From positions 8,023,966 through 8,087,965 of the forward strand of contig OX246747.1 in NCBI GenBank assembly GCA_945910005.1: a stretch of DNA of 64,000 nt, in the 5' to 3' direction. The stretch is from Isoperla grammatica (taxonomy: Eukaryota > Arthropoda > Insecta > Plecoptera > Perlodidae). A model generated the notes under the pieces. It made no database searches and had not been told where the DNA came from. It saw nothing but the letters and a program-made list of their open reading frames with translations. Made by a program: the position numbers and the translations under genes. Of the stretch, positions 43,256 through 54,959 are shown piece after piece. Within the stretch, counting starts at the first letter, position 1, and every line of letters begins with the position of its first letter.

Positions 43256-44660
43256 GCAAGTTATAATTCCGTGCTTGACGACGTTGGGCCTCTGCAACGT
43301 TACACTGTACTCTTTCACGAATATTTTCGAGACCAGCCCATCTCTCTTCTATACCCATTGCAATCTTCTCTCCAGACGTGTCGAATGTGGAACGGTCACG
43401 TTTCCCGCAAAGACTCAATTCTCGTCCATATTGTAAATAAGCAGGAGTGTACTTGGTCGTCTCATGTTTACTCGTTCGGAGCACATATTGAACTTGAGGT
43501 AGTAATATGTCCCATTTCCGCTGGTTCTCTCCAACAAAAATTGCAATAATGTTGCCAACTTCCTTATTCATTCGTTCCACTGGATTAGCTTGTGGGTGGT
43601 AAAGAGGGGTGAATTGCACCTCCACGCCATAGGCATCCATGGTCTGTTTGAAATCGTTAGACGCTAGTTGGGGTCCATTGTCAACAATGATACGACGAGG
43701 AGCTCCATTCTCGAGAAACACGGAGTTAATTAACTGAAAAAGTACCTCTTGACTAGTTGAGTTTCGTAATGGAAATAGATAAGTCCACTTTGTGTGTGTA
43801 TCTTGTACAACGAGGATAAATTTATTTCTTTTCAAAGAAGGGGGTAATGGACCGATTAAATCCAAAGTAAGAACTTCCCATGGACAAGACGGAAACACTC
43901 GAGGATTTAGTAATCCAGCAGGACGCCTCTGTAAAACTTTGTGCTGAGCACACACGTGACAAGACGACACGTAGCGACATATATCAAATTTCATCTTCGG
44001 CCAATAATATTCTTGAGCGAGTCGAGCTAAAGTCTTATACATTCCTCGGTGACCAGCATTGGGTTCGTCGTGGCATTCCATAAAAGGCTCTCGACGCAAC
44101 TCTTCAGGTAACACGCGTTTCCACACGCTTTCCTCCACAGGTAACTTACTATAATCGTAACACAATTTGAAAAGTTTCACGCCTTCTAGACGCCAAACAG
44201 AAAAATCGTGGGGTTTTTCTCGTACCTGATCACACATTTTTAAATACCATTTGTCTAGAATGGGAGCTACAACTTCCAACACTGCCACTGGTTCTTTCGC
44301 TCTTGACAAAGCGTCGGGAACAACATGTGCAGACCCTTTCCTATGTATAATTGTAAAATTGTATTTTTGAAGTCGGACCGCCCACCTAGCTAGTCGACCA
44401 ACAGGATCTCTCAAATTATTCAACCACAGAAGACTATGGTGATCTGTTATGACCGTGAATTGCGAGCCCTCTAAATAAGCACGGTGCTTCTCTACCGCCC
44501 AAATGACAGCAAGACATTCTTTTTCGGTAACGGAAAATCTCCTTTCTGCATTAGTAAGGGTACGGCTACCATAGGCGATTACTTGTTCCCCTTCGTAGGA
44601 TTCCTGAGATAGAACACAACCAATTCCAAACTCTGAAGCATCGGTCTGTAAAACAAATGG
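43256..44660 (-). pseudogene. Gypsy RNase H and integrase
   Basis: After a one-base shift near 44675 the frame reads PFVLQTDASEFGIGCVLSQE and VTEKECLAVIWAVEKHRAYL (RNase H), then IIHRKGSAHVVPDALSRAKE. Integrase follows: HDEPNAGHRGMYKTLARLAQ with CHVC (zinc domain), then LTLDLIGPLPPSLKRNKFIL, RRIIVDNGPQLAS and YHPQANPVERMNKEVGN, giving the D, D and E of the core. The last residues run into LINE sequence, so the C-terminus is lost. Confidence 0.88.
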
Positions 44661-44674
44661 TTTGGAGAAATCGG

Positions 44675-45910
44675 GACAGTAAGAACTGGAGCACTAGCCA
44701 GACAAGTTTTAACTTTACAAAAAGCTTCCTCGGCAACGCTTTCCCACTTCCAACCTGTGCTTTTCTTAAGTAACGCCGTAAGTGGAGCAACCGTAGTTGA
44801 CAAATCCGGTATAAACCGTCAATACCACGAAGCCATCCCTACAAAACGACGTACTTCTTTGACTTTCGTCGGGCGAGGATAGTTAACGATTGCCTCTACT
44901 TTGGCCGGATCAACATGAAGACCCCAACGATCTATAACGTAACCAAGATATTTAAGTTCAGGACGCACGAAATGACATTTTTCCATATTTAGTGTCAATG
45001 ATGCTTTACGTAAACGACGGAAAATTTCTTCCAATAGTTCCAAATGTTGCTGAAAGCTGGATGTAGCCAAGATTATGTCATCCAGATATACGAAGACATA
45101 GGGTTCGAGATCGGGACCCAAAACTTTATCGATCAAACGCTGCCAAGTCGCGGGACTGTTATGTAACCCGAACGGCATCCTCCGAAATTGAAACAACCCT
45201 CTACATGGTACTGTGAACGCTGTCTTATCTCTACTAGCTTCTTCCACTCTGATCTGCCAAAAAGCATTTTTTATATCGAGTGAAGATAAATATCTACTAT
45301 CTCTAAGACGATCCAATATCGCTGACACATAAGGTATGGGATACGCATTCTTTTTTGTACACGCATTAACCTTACGGTAGTCTACCACGAAACGATACGC
45401 GCCAGAAGGTTTCTTCACCAAAATAATGGGTGAGCTCCAAGGACTCATAGAAGGTTCCACAATACCATCCTTCAACATCTGATCCAATTCTCGATTAATT
45501 TCTGCTTGAACTACAGGTGACTCAGGGTAATACCGCTGTTTAATTGGTAACGCATCACCCGAATCGATACGGTGCTGTATTAACGGCGTAGGTTCACTAG
45601 GAATATTTACGTTTTCAGCAATGTTTCTATCTAACAACTGTTTTAGACGTCTCTCTTGCTCAAGGGTTAAGTTTTCACGTGGTTGTAGAACACGTAGAGA
45701 CTCACAGGTTATATCAGGGGTGTCGGAAAATGACCAAGTCCCCTCACTAACGTCGGGTACCAATTTCATATCGTTCCAAAAATCAATGCCTAGAATAAGG
45801 GTAGATTTTACTTCGGGAACAATCATGACCGGAAGAACAACGGAACGATTGTCTAAGGTGAGTGGTAAATCGACAATACCTTCTACCTCACATTCTGCCC
45901 CATTCGCCAT
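44675..45910 (-). pseudogene. Gypsy reverse transcriptase
   Basis: RT motifs: VEPSMSPWSSPIILVKKPSG, AYRFVVDYRKVNACTKKNAY, LSSLDIKNAFWQIRVEEASR, FRRMPFGLHNSPATWQRLID and the active site YVFVYLDDIILATSS, then LKYLGYVIDRWGLHVDPAKV. A TGA after GMASWY (44819-44821) interrupts it; RRFIPDLSTTVAPLTALLKK then continues in the same frame. The upstream TGA (45911-45913) separates it from protease. Otherwise intact. Confidence 0.9.
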
Positions 45911-46219
45911 TCACACACTAACATTTGTTGGTTGAACCTTAAACCCAAGTTGTTGTACAATTTTCCAACCTTTGCCTCCTAAGAACGTGCGTGAAGCGCC
46001 AGAGTCCAATAAGCCTCTAACCTTCCGACCGAAAATATCTATATCCAAATAATAACGACAATCCTCTTTATGTTTGTTCATAACGCCTTCTACTACACAT
46101 GGTGAAACATTGGTAATTCCAATGTTATTCATACATTTATTCGTAGGCCTATCCGGGATAATCAACGCTCGCCTACGGGATTGCGTTGCCCTACGACGTT
46201 TTTTGAACAATCCGAACAA
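45911..46219 (-). pseudogene. Gypsy aspartic protease region
   Basis: The frame has KVRGLLDSGASRTFLGGKGW, the D-S-G-A active site of retropepsins, and stops at a TGA in VSV-MANG, where RT begins in the same frame. The overlap with gag (46162-46219) in another frame fits a -1 or +1 programmed shift, as in other gypsy elements. Confidence 0.85.
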
Positions 46220-47220
46220 GTTAAAACTGTCGCATCAACCTTCCCACAAGTAAAGCAATATTTCCGATTACCTCTCTTCTGACAATCCCTAATCGAATGA
46301 CCGGCCCAACCACAACATGCACATTTCACTTGTTTAGCCGCGGTAATCGCAAGTTGTACTGGTGGTACAGTCGTAGTCGCTTCCAATTTAATACGCGATT
46401 TACTCACCCCCTGGTAAGCTAAATCAGGCTCCAGTGATACTTTGGAAGATGGGGGAGGGCGGAATTTCTGAGATAACAGAAAACTGTCCTCAACCCTACG
46501 ACCCAACTCTCGTAATCTGTCAATTGATCCTACATCTTGAAGACAAAGTTTTTCCATTATCGAAGGCAGAACGTTCTTCTTTATTACTTGTAACCTATCC
46601 TCTTCAGACACAACATACGATAACCGATTGAATAAATTGTCCATAACAGCTAGGTACATGCCTATTCGCTCTGAGTCACCTTGGGTCCTAGCCCTAATCT
46701 CTTCCATCAAATTGTCATCATAATCGCTGGGTGAAAACTCAGCCCTCATTTCCGTAACCAGTTCCGCCCAAGAATGAGCATTTCGTTTGATAGACGGAAA
46801 CCAAATCAACGCAGATCCACTGAACATATCGACTGCTTCGGTCCATAGCTGCTCCTTAGTGACGTTACGTGCTGAGCAGAATTCATCTTCGCGTTCTAAG
46901 AACGCACCCAAACTCATATCAGAACTCTCACCAGTAAATTTTAAATTCCACTTAGCCACCGGAATCATATTCCTCTCCGAGCGTTGAGCCTCTCTACGAA
47001 CTTCTGGCACCGCTACCGCTGGAATTGTACCTACTGCTTCAACCATGTTAAGAAATCTACGATGAAGTAAAGCAACATCCTCATTTAGTGGACGAATACG
47101 TTCCTGCACCGCATCACTGTCACGTAACAAGTGAAGTCGACGTTCAGCTAATACCAGTCTAAGTGAAATGGTTCTTGATTGCTCTGCATCTCCCTCATAA
47201 TCAGAAATTAGCATAGACAA
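46162..47220 (-). CDS. Gypsy Gag, intact
   Basis: 352 codons open. The capsid-like part has PVAKWNLKFTGESSDMSLGA, ALIWFPSIKRNAHSWAELVT and FSPSDYDDNLMEEIRARTQG, the retrotransposon gag domain. The nucleocapsid end has two zinc knuckles, CACCGWAGHSIRDC and CFTCGKVDATVLTC. It would form the particle and bind element RNA. It ends at GER-TAG and overlaps the protease frame by 58 bases. Confidence 0.88.
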   Translation of the reverse strand: MSMLISDYEGDAEQSRTISLRLVLAERRLHLLRDSDAVQERIRPLNEDVALLHRRFLNMVEAVGTIPAVAVPEVRREAQRSERNMIPVAKWNLKFTGESSDMSLGAFLEREDEFCSARNVTKEQLWTEAVDMFSGSALIWFPSIKRNAHSWAELVTEMRAEFSPSDYDDNLMEEIRARTQGDSERIGMYLAVMDNLFNRLSYVVSEEDRLQVIKKNVLPSIMEKLCLQDVGSIDRLRELGRRVEDSFLLSQKFRPPPSSKVSLEPDLAYQGVSKSRIKLEATTTVPPVQLAITAAKQVKCACCGWAGHSIRDCQKRGNRKYCFTCGKVDATVLTCSDCSKNVVGQRNPVGER

Positions 47221-47739
47221 GTCGGTCAGCCATCTTAAAAACCCTCGAGTCTACAAGACACAATTCAAAACAACACCTACTATAAACAACAATACCCCGA
47301 AACTAAGCATTGTCCAATCACAACAGAGATAAAACTATTTAACTTGGAATAATACCAAACACGTAGTCGAATAACCAGACTCACTACAAAACTAGATTAA
47401 ACAACGAGGAAACTCCAACGAAGAACCAATTGTCAACAAACCGTCAAGCACAGCGACCAATACAATCCAACCACGTGCGGGGACAGCCTGTACTGTGCTA
47501 ACAATAACAACCACGTGGGCACAAAAACAACCACGTCGACACAACAACAACGACGTCGAGACAATAACAACCACGTATGCACCTCAATCGTAAAGGGCAA
47601 CAACACACATGTATGCACCTTAATCGTATCGAGCCAATAACACCCACCTCAATTGTAAAGAGCCAATAACGCACACGTATGCCAAATAACAACCACAGGG
47701 GAACAATAACAACCCCGTACGCACCTCAATCGTCTAGAG

Positions 47740-48413
47740 CAGTGTTTCTCAACCGCCGGGTCGCGCCCCGGTGCCGGGCCGCGACGTTATCTCCACCGGT
47801 CCGCGTCAAGGGTTTCATATTTGGAATTGGCACAGGAATTACTTATTGGCATTGCCCCTCTATTCATTGAGTCAACCTTTAAGCCATCAATCCCTAATTA
47901 ATTATTATACTAATTTGCAAATAATAATAATTTGGCAGCTTTGGATGCATCCCTCACAACCCCCTTCCCCAGCTCATACCATGACTGCAGCCAGAGTCAG
48001 CCGCAATGACCTTACAACTCTTTCAAAACGAAATATGACACTAAAAATAATCGCGACTATTTAAGTAATAATAATGTGCCGTTTCTACTGCTGAGGAAGA
48101 GCATCAAAACCAAGCAAACCACAGCAGGACAGGCGATAATTTCAAATGAAGAAGGACTAAGGAGATGAATAAATCTAGTTGAATAGTAAATAGAACGAGT
48201 CTGATCTCCCACACAGGCTTGTTGTAATTGCCATTGCGTGAGACTGCGACATCACTTCTGATTTGCAATGTCAAACGAGTCAAAGAGTTTTTCAAAATTG
48301 CATTGTGATTTGTATTTAAACCATCTACATTCATTGTAGTTGTGATCGCCGGTCCGCAGATTTGTGGTGTTTATTTTGCCGGTCCGAGGTAGATAAAAGG
48401 TTGAGAAACACTG
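47740..48413. mobile_element. Non-autonomous hAT element (674 bp) in the gypsy leader
   Basis: Perfect 15-bp inverted ends CAGTGTTTCTCAACC and GGTTGAGAAACACTG, with an exact 8-bp target duplication GTCTAGAG (47732-47739 and 48414-48421). No transposase. GC-rich near the ends (CCGGTCCGC) with an AT-rich interior. It lies between the primer-binding site and gag. Confidence 0.95.
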
Positions 48414-48443
48414 GTCTAGAGCCCCACGTTCGAGCGCCAATTA

Positions 48444-50000
48444 TGTAACGCCACCGTTTACCATGTCTTACCACGGGTCCGGCTAGGGGTTCCATTGTGG
48501 AGAACGGTCGTGGATCTCCTTCATTCTCGTAACACACAACCTTCACAAAACTACTTAGGGCGCCACTTTGTTCATTAAAAAAAAAAAATACCAGACAGGA
48601 GGAACAAAGAATACCTGTCTGGGTAAAAGGTATGGACAAACAATTGGAATTAGTTTTACAATTTATTACAGCATGAATTTGGAACTTGTATCCAAATTTG
48701 TAAGAGTATTAATCAAAGAAAAAAAGAAAGGTGGCCACCGTGCATATGGTATTACGGTTTAACAAAAATAACTTATTAAATCTAGTATTGACCAAAACAG
48801 TTCGTATCTCTTATCTTGCGGCTTGTACAATACCCGTTGACCACTGTAAAGTCTGTACGCTCCTCGATCCGCGTACTCCTTCCACTCGTACTAGGCCTAG
48901 ATTCAGCTCACGCCGGTTGCATGGCCCCTCCACAACCGCCTAACACTTTTAGAAGTATATGCTAGGCACCCATTGATTGTTAAAATTCAAACAATTTTAT
49001 CGAAACTTTTAGCCAAACGTAAGTCCATAGTTTTTTGTTGGGTTCCTGGTCATGCAGGCATTCTTGGTAACGAGGTGGCAGATCGATGTGCTAAAGAAGC
49101 CTGTACCACTGACAGCAACGACTGTCAATTAGTTATAACTGCGGACCTGAAAGCGTCCTTTAAATTTAAATCAAAGAAGCTATGGCATAACGAGTGGCAG
49201 AGCATACGAAATAACAAACTAAGAGAAATAAAAGACTCTGTAACTCCATGGCTATCCTCCCGGCGCTCGTGTCGCCGCGAGGAAGTTGTTTTAACTCGCA
49301 TCCGAATCGGTCACACCTATTTTACTCAGAGCTATCTTCTAAAAAGTGAACCCCAACCAGTGTGTGATGCTTGTAATGTTACATTGACTGTCAAACACAT
49401 CATTTTAGATTGTGCAAAGTATTTAGCCGAACGACAAAGATATAAGATAAAATCCACATTAATAGAAAACCTGTCAGATAAAACTGACGCAACCGACAAC
49501 GTTTTAAAGTTCCTTAAATCAATTAACCTCATAACCAAGATTAAAATAGGAAAAATAGGCACTGATAACCCAGATGTTTTGTGCCTTTAAACCACAAATA
49601 ATAATAATAATAATAATCCACAACCGCCTAAATTCGAAATACACAATACCAAAAATTAAAATTCAACCAGCAACTATTACTTCTAAATAAAAACTTGGCG
49701 AACTGAAACTTACCACAAACGTGGAAATGAATAACTCGAACAAACTGCAGAAATCAAACCAATCACTCTACCAAAAACCTCGTCCTCGTCCAAACACGAC
49801 TCTTCAATGCAACTCTTTCACCGTCGCTAGGCAACACAAATCAACAAATTCAAACAGTCACCGCCTTCTCAATAACTATCGTGGTAACAAAACACACGAA
49901 TACCAACTCACTTAATAAATAAGACCGAAAAAGACGGCACAACAGAAAACTGTAATACAACTGTTACCGATAAGAAGTTCCACAATGACGGGACGTCACA
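48444..50000 (-). repeat. Gypsy 5' LTR with a LINE inserted
   Basis: On the minus strand the LTR starts TGTGACGTCCCGTCATTGTG (near 50000) and ends GGTGGCGTTACA (48444), just before TAATTGGCGCTCGAACG. Without the LINE and one target copy it is about 870 bp. The 5' limit is uncertain by a few bases. Confidence 0.75.
48944..49617 (+). mobile_element. LINE-I, 5'-truncated copy in the gypsy LTR
   Basis: A 14-bp target duplication CCACAACCGCCTAA flanks it exactly (48930-48943 and 49618-49631). It encodes (48973-49590) RNase H FCWVPGHAGILGNEVADRCA and the C-terminal block REEVVLTRIRIGHTYFTQSY, VCDACN and VKHIILDCAKY, with an intact frame to the stop. The 3' end is GGCACTGATAACCCAGATG, TTTTGTGCCTTTAAAC and (AAT)n. 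It is recent compared with 41634-42300, and it inserted after the gypsy element. Confidence 0.93.
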
Positions 50001-50002
50001 CA

Positions 50003-53000
50003 CTTATAGGCGATTAATCAGATTAGCTGGTTCCAAAAAGTTAAGAAGTTTTCTGCAATTGTCATAGGACAGTAGCTCCTCATATGATTGGCTTCGACCC
50101 AATTGGAGTCTTAAGCCATCATATAAAGAGCATTCGGTCAATAGATGTTGTACAGTTAGCATGGCATCACATGTGGCACACTTTGGGGCAATCTTGTCTC
50201 GGTCCAAAAGGTAGGCATGCGTCAAGTGCGTATGCCCTATCCGAACCCGGGTCATCACAACCTCCTCGCGACGAGAAAGCTGGGTCGATGGGGGTCGCAC
50301 CTTGACTGAGAGTGAGGGCATCACTCGACGTAGTTTGTTGTTCTGTAACGCTTCCCAACAAACCTGACTAATTCTAACCATGTGGTTTTAATATCCACTG
50401 TTGACATTGGGAACAGGGACGAGGTCAAAGTCGATGTTCGCCAGTTCTGCCGCCGTCTTTGCTGCCAAGTCTGCCTGTTCGTTGCCTTTAATGCCTACAT
50501 GGCCTGGGACCCAGCAGAATTTGATTTTAAAGCCTCGCGAGTGTAATTTCTCCAGATAGTACTGAATGTCAACAACAAGGTGGTCAGGTGAGAACATGAC
50601 GTGGAGTCCCTGGAGTGCGCTTTTACTATCGGAGCATACCATATAGCTGTTGCACCTGCATCGCAGGATATATCTGAGAGCTTCTCGAATGGCATATAGT
50701 TCGGCAGTAAACACGGAGCACATGTCGTGGAGGCGGAACCCTGCATGGCTATCGCCACAGTAATATGCACACCCGACGTTTGTGTCGGTTTTAGAGCCGT
50801 CAGTGTATATGAAGCGAAATGTTTGGTGGTCATGACAAAGAGCTCTGAATCTTGTTTGGAAATCTATTCTTCTTGATTAGCCTAGTTGCAAAAATTTAAG
50901 AAGTTAAGCCCAAATATCTATCTATCTATATCTGATGTGGTGTTTTTATTAAAGTTGGAAAGGTCAAACAGAATATCTGGTTCCGGAGTGAGCCACGGAG
51001 GGTTGTGGCTTAAAACGAGGCTCAACATTTTAGGTACCTTAAAATCTAAAATGCGGAAGAGATGTCGACAACGTACTCCAGTAGGTAGAGTTGCCGATGG
51101 TTTATTGTCAAATAGTCTGACAAATCTCCGGTCGAACAAAGCTGGGTGGGATGGGTGTGGGCGCATGGCTTGGATCTTCAGGACATACCTGCCCAACAAG
51201 TAGCTCCGCCTTTCTGCCAGGGATGTCATTCCGGCCTCGGCATATAGGCTTAGGACGGGGCTCGTGCGGAATGCACCGAGGGCCAGACGGAGGCCACTGT
51301 GAAGGACAGTGTCGAGGAGTTTCAAGATCGAATCGCGGGCTGATGAATACACAAAACATCCATAGTCCATCTTGGATCTAACCAGTGATCCGTATATCCG
51401 CAGCAAACATGTCCTGTCTGCACCCCAAGATGTGTTACTAAGAACTTTCAAGATGTTCAGTTTTAACATACAGCTTTTACGTAATTCTCGAACATGGTGA
51501 CTCCAATTAAGCTTCGAATCCAAAACCAAGCCGAGGACACGAATGTGTGGTTTAAATTCTAGTTCAACATCGTTAAGGGTAAGACGGGGATCTGCGTGGA
51601 CCTTCCTAAGCCGGCAGAAGTGGATGCACTGAGTTTTCTCGGCTGAGAAGCGAGTGCCCCGCGCTTAAGCCCACTCGCCGATGCGGTTCAGTGCCATCTG
51701 TAGGTGTCGTTGGGCAATAGAAACGTTGACTGACCGGAAGAAAATTCCAACGTCATCAACGAATAGAGAAGCTATGATGGATTTAGGAATGCACGACACG
51801 ATACTGTTGAGGGCGACCGCAAACAGAGGAACCGACAAAACGGAGCCTTGAGGGACTTCCGTTTCTAATTCATGCGGAGCTGACAGCACGTTATTGACGC
51901 AGACTTTGAATTGCCTGTCTTAAAGAAAGTTCTGTATAAATTTTGGTAAATGGCCTCTAAAATCCCACTCGTTAGCTGCTTTAGAATGGCGTGGCGCCAG
52001 GTGGTATCGTACGCTTTCTCGATGTCGAAGAGAGCTCCTATCACATGATGTTTGGCAACAAATCCTTCTTGTACAAATGTTTCCAAACGAACCAGGTGGT
52101 CGACCGCACTACGGCGCTGGCGGAAACCACATTGAACATTAGCTAGCAGACCACGGGATTCCAATAACCACATGAGACGCTTATTGACCATCCGCTCGAA
52201 CAGTTTGCAAAAACAACTTGTGAGAGAGATAGGGCGATAAGAGCCCGACAGTGTTTTGTCTTTACCTGGTTTCAGGAGCGGTATCAAGACGGCTTTGCGC
52301 CATTCATCGGGAAATGCGTCAGATAACCACGACATGTTGAAGAATAAAAGAATGACTCCAAGAGATTCGTCAGACAGGTGGATGAACATATCATTGTGGA
52401 GCTTGTCTTCTCCGGTTGCCGTATTTCGCAAGGAGTTGATTGCCGTTTGCAGTTCCCATGTCGTGAAAGGCCTGTTGTAGGATTCAGTATTGGCCGAAAC
52501 GAAGGATAGATGTTGTTGTTGTTGTTCACAGCGTCTTTTGCGGTCCAGAAATACTGGATCGTATCGAGCATTGCTGCTCACCGAGGCAAAATGTCGGGCA
52601 ATCACTGATGCCACATCAGTCGGAGATGTGACGAGCAATCCGTTGTCCTGGATCGAAGGTAAGGTTGATATCGGACGACCACATATGGATTTTATCTCTT
52701 TCCACACTGTTGTGCATGGTGTGCGGTTGTTAATGGTAGACACATATTCTCGCCAGGAGTGCTTCTTCCGTTGTTTAATTGTATATCGGGCCTTCGCCTG
52801 TAGGCGTTTGAATGCCATCAAATTCTCGGACGTAGGGTAAGTATTGAACTTCCTATAGGCCCGTTTCTGGGCTTTGAACGCAGCTGCACATTCTTCGTTC
52901 CACCACGGGACAGGCCGTCGACGCTGTTTACCAGAGGTCGTAGGTATTGCAGCAGAGGCGGCCTTCAGTAAACACGCACAGACGTTGCTAAAAATTTCTG

Positions 53001-53430
53001 TCCGGGGTGGAGTGCAGGTCGGTAATTATGGAAGCTCAGCTGAAGTGGGAAGTGATCGCTTCCGCGAAGATCGTCCAATACACCTAACTCCAAGTCAAGT
53101 GTCAGGATGGGTGTACACATCACTAAGTCAATGGCTGATAGTGTTCCGGTGTGTGCTGTGAAATGTGTCATGTGATCGGTATTCAGGAGTGACATGTCTG
53201 CGTCTTGCAGAAAGTCGGCAACAATATAACCCCTACGGTTTGATAATGATGAGCCCCAGTCCAGATAGTCGTGGGGTTGAAGTGTGGAATAGGTTGGTGA
53301 GACGAGTTGTACGAGAAGGTATTCGGAGCGGAAACCGGGAAACAAGAATGTCTGACCTGACATGCCCGTTAACAATGCGATGCAGAAAAGCCATCAGATC
53401 GTACTCTGCGAGAAGTTGGGCTGTCAATAT
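50003..53430 (-). pseudogene. LINE-J: endonuclease end, RT, RNase H, decayed
   Basis: Order on the minus strand: APE endonuclease end (DWGSSLSNRRGYIVADFLQD and LRGSDHFPLQLSFHN, about 53375-52965); WWNEECAAAFKAQKRAYRKF; RT (52821-51665) with GKDKTLSGSYRPISLTSCFC, ALFDIEKAYDTTW, VPQGSVLSVPLFAVALNSIV and the active site LFVDDVGIF; thumb (51529-50918); RNase H (50830-50388) with FIYTDGSKTDTN, FTAELYAIREALRYI, VCSDSKSALQG and WVPGHVGIKGNEQAD; C-terminal RREEVVMTRVRIGHTHLTHA and CATCD. At least four frameshifts or stops. The N-terminal half of the endonuclease is scrambled. A family A tail (about 50868-50925) interrupts it. Confidence 0.85.
50868..50925 (+). repeat. SINE A 3' tail fragment in LINE-J
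   Basis: CTTGATTAGCCTAGTTGCAA, then GAAGTTAAGCCCAAATATC and (TATC)n. Only the last 58 bp of the element. Confidence 0.75.
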
Positions 53431-53489
53431 TTAATGATTGCATAATTTCCTGTTTGGTGCAATGTTTAAAAGCTGGTACTCGATACTTC

Positions 53490-54235
53490 ACTATTGCAAG
53501 AAAAATGAAACGACTCGATCAAGGGTTTTTAGAATTGTGTCGGCAGCCATTGCCCATATTGGGGAGCAATATTCGATGATTGGTAAAATACATCCCGTGT
53601 AATACGCTCTTAATGCTGCTGGGTCATTTATATCAGTGAATCTATAAATGATTCCCAACATGGACATGGCTTTAGATGTGGTTTTGTCCACATGTTTTTA
53701 AACAAAAGTTTGCCCGTCTGGGCCCGGGAAAGAATAGCCCCAGAGTGACTGCTAGTCGTAAGAGGCGACGGAAGGAGACCCTGTCCCTGTTCCTCCCACT
53801 GTCCCACTGAATATTTGTCCTTCCACATGGCCCGGCCCCTCCCTTGCTGGACTCCCGTACGACGACCCACGCGATGTACAATGGATCTGATTTGGATGAA
53901 GCTTTATTCTTCATCATTATCTTCCTGATCATCATTATCAACCGCTCATCGTCTCGATTAGCCGTAGTTGCATAAACATGAGACGTTAAGCCCCATTAAT
54001 CAATCACTTAAACAAACGTTTTGAGTCTGTTGTGACGCCCAGGTTCCTCTGGGAGTCTACTCTTCTTATTGGATAATCATACTCAATATGTTGTTTCTTG
54101 TGTGTTATTGTAAGAATTGTGCACTTAGACGGGTTTGGTTTCAGACACCAATCTACACAATACATAGAAAAACTATTGAGAAAATGTTTGCATATGAATT
54201 GCGTCCGAAAGTTTGTTTATAACTGTCATGTGTGT
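53490..54235 (-). pseudogene. LINE-K RT thumb fragment split by a SINE
   Basis: 54022-54235 reads DWCLKPNPSKCTILTITHKK and VDSQRNLGVTTDSKRLF. After the SINE, 53490-53697 continues VDKTTSKAMSMLGIIYRFTD and YTGCILPIIEYCSPIWAMAA, the jockey-like thumb (LEYCSxVW). No RT core or tail. A different family from LINE-J, directly beside it. Confidence 0.75.
53712..54007 (+). repeat. SINE-like A3, reference copy with target duplication
   Basis: Complete 296-bp copy, GCCCGTCTGGGCCCGGG to GTTAAGCCCCATTAATCAAT, between 14-bp target repeats TTAAACAAAAGTTT (53698-53711) and TTAAACAAACGTTT (54008-54021). This fixes the A3 5' end. It shares its 3' half with A1 but has a different 5' module with no family A hairpin. 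Confidence 0.93.
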
Positions 54236-54267
54236 TATGTTTGTGCAGCGGCGCGGCCTCTTGCTCA

Positions 54268-54556
54268 CGGACCGGTCGAGGTGGGTCCCTCCTCGTGGTG
54301 ACCGGTGCCCGCAAAGAGGGCTCTCGTGCACATCTTTAATCATCACTTTCTTCATTTTGTCTTCATCATCTTTTCTCTTCTTACTTTCATTACCTTCTTC
54401 CTCATCCGTGCCGGCCCTCTTTGCGATCCAAACGCCCACCAGTCCCCCCCCCCCCCCCGAAATGGTTGTTTACGGCTGGTTCCCCTGATGACGACCCTAG
54501 CAATGATTAGGTTATGATTCGACTCTCTGATTGATTTGACAGCACTTGGGCTTGGG
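54268..54556 (+). repeat. SINE-like family B, copy 2
   Basis: GGACCGGTCGAGGTGGGTCC to TTGACAGCACTTGGGCTTGG, nearly identical to 28116-28396, with a longer C run. All pairings proposed for copy 1 are conserved. Confidence 0.88.
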
Positions 54557-54959
54557 CACAGATTGCGTCGTTTGTATGCCCAGTGCAAGAGGTCCCTCTA
54601 GGCACCGTCCCAGGGCTGGGGGCCAACTGCACTGTTAGAAGGCTGATTGCGTATGTGTCCCATCCGGACGTGAAATTAGCACTTTCCTACATACCTTTTG
54701 ATGCACGCAGAAATCGTTAACTGGCTCTACTTCATGAATGGTGTATGTTGTCATGTCTAATTGCCCCATGAAATAGACCCTGTTCCGTTTACAAGGCCCT
54801 ATGTGGTAGAACCAACACGGGTTAGTTGAGTCTGTCATTCCGGGAAACTTTTGTAGGTTGTCCCCAATTAACCATGGCTTCCAGCACAAATCACGCCCCT
54901 GGGAACCCCCATCCCCCTTCAATCTAATACACCAACGCTATAAAAAGCAACAAACGTCC

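Larger units (their letters stand above)
43256..50000 (-). mobile_element. Ty3/gypsy retrotransposon, 3'-truncated, with nested insertions
   Basis: Order on the minus strand: 5' LTR (50000-48444, holding a LINE insertion), a primer-binding-like site TGGCGCTCGAACGTGGGG just after the LTR (about 48440-48422), a leader (48421-47221) holding a hAT, then gag, protease, RT/RNase H and integrase. It ends near 43256 in LINE sequence; no 3' LTR is seen. The coding frame has two TGA stops where CGA is expected (CpG decay) and one frameshift. Leader bases 47490-47735 are degenerate repeats of CAATAACAACCACGT. Confidence 0.9.
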
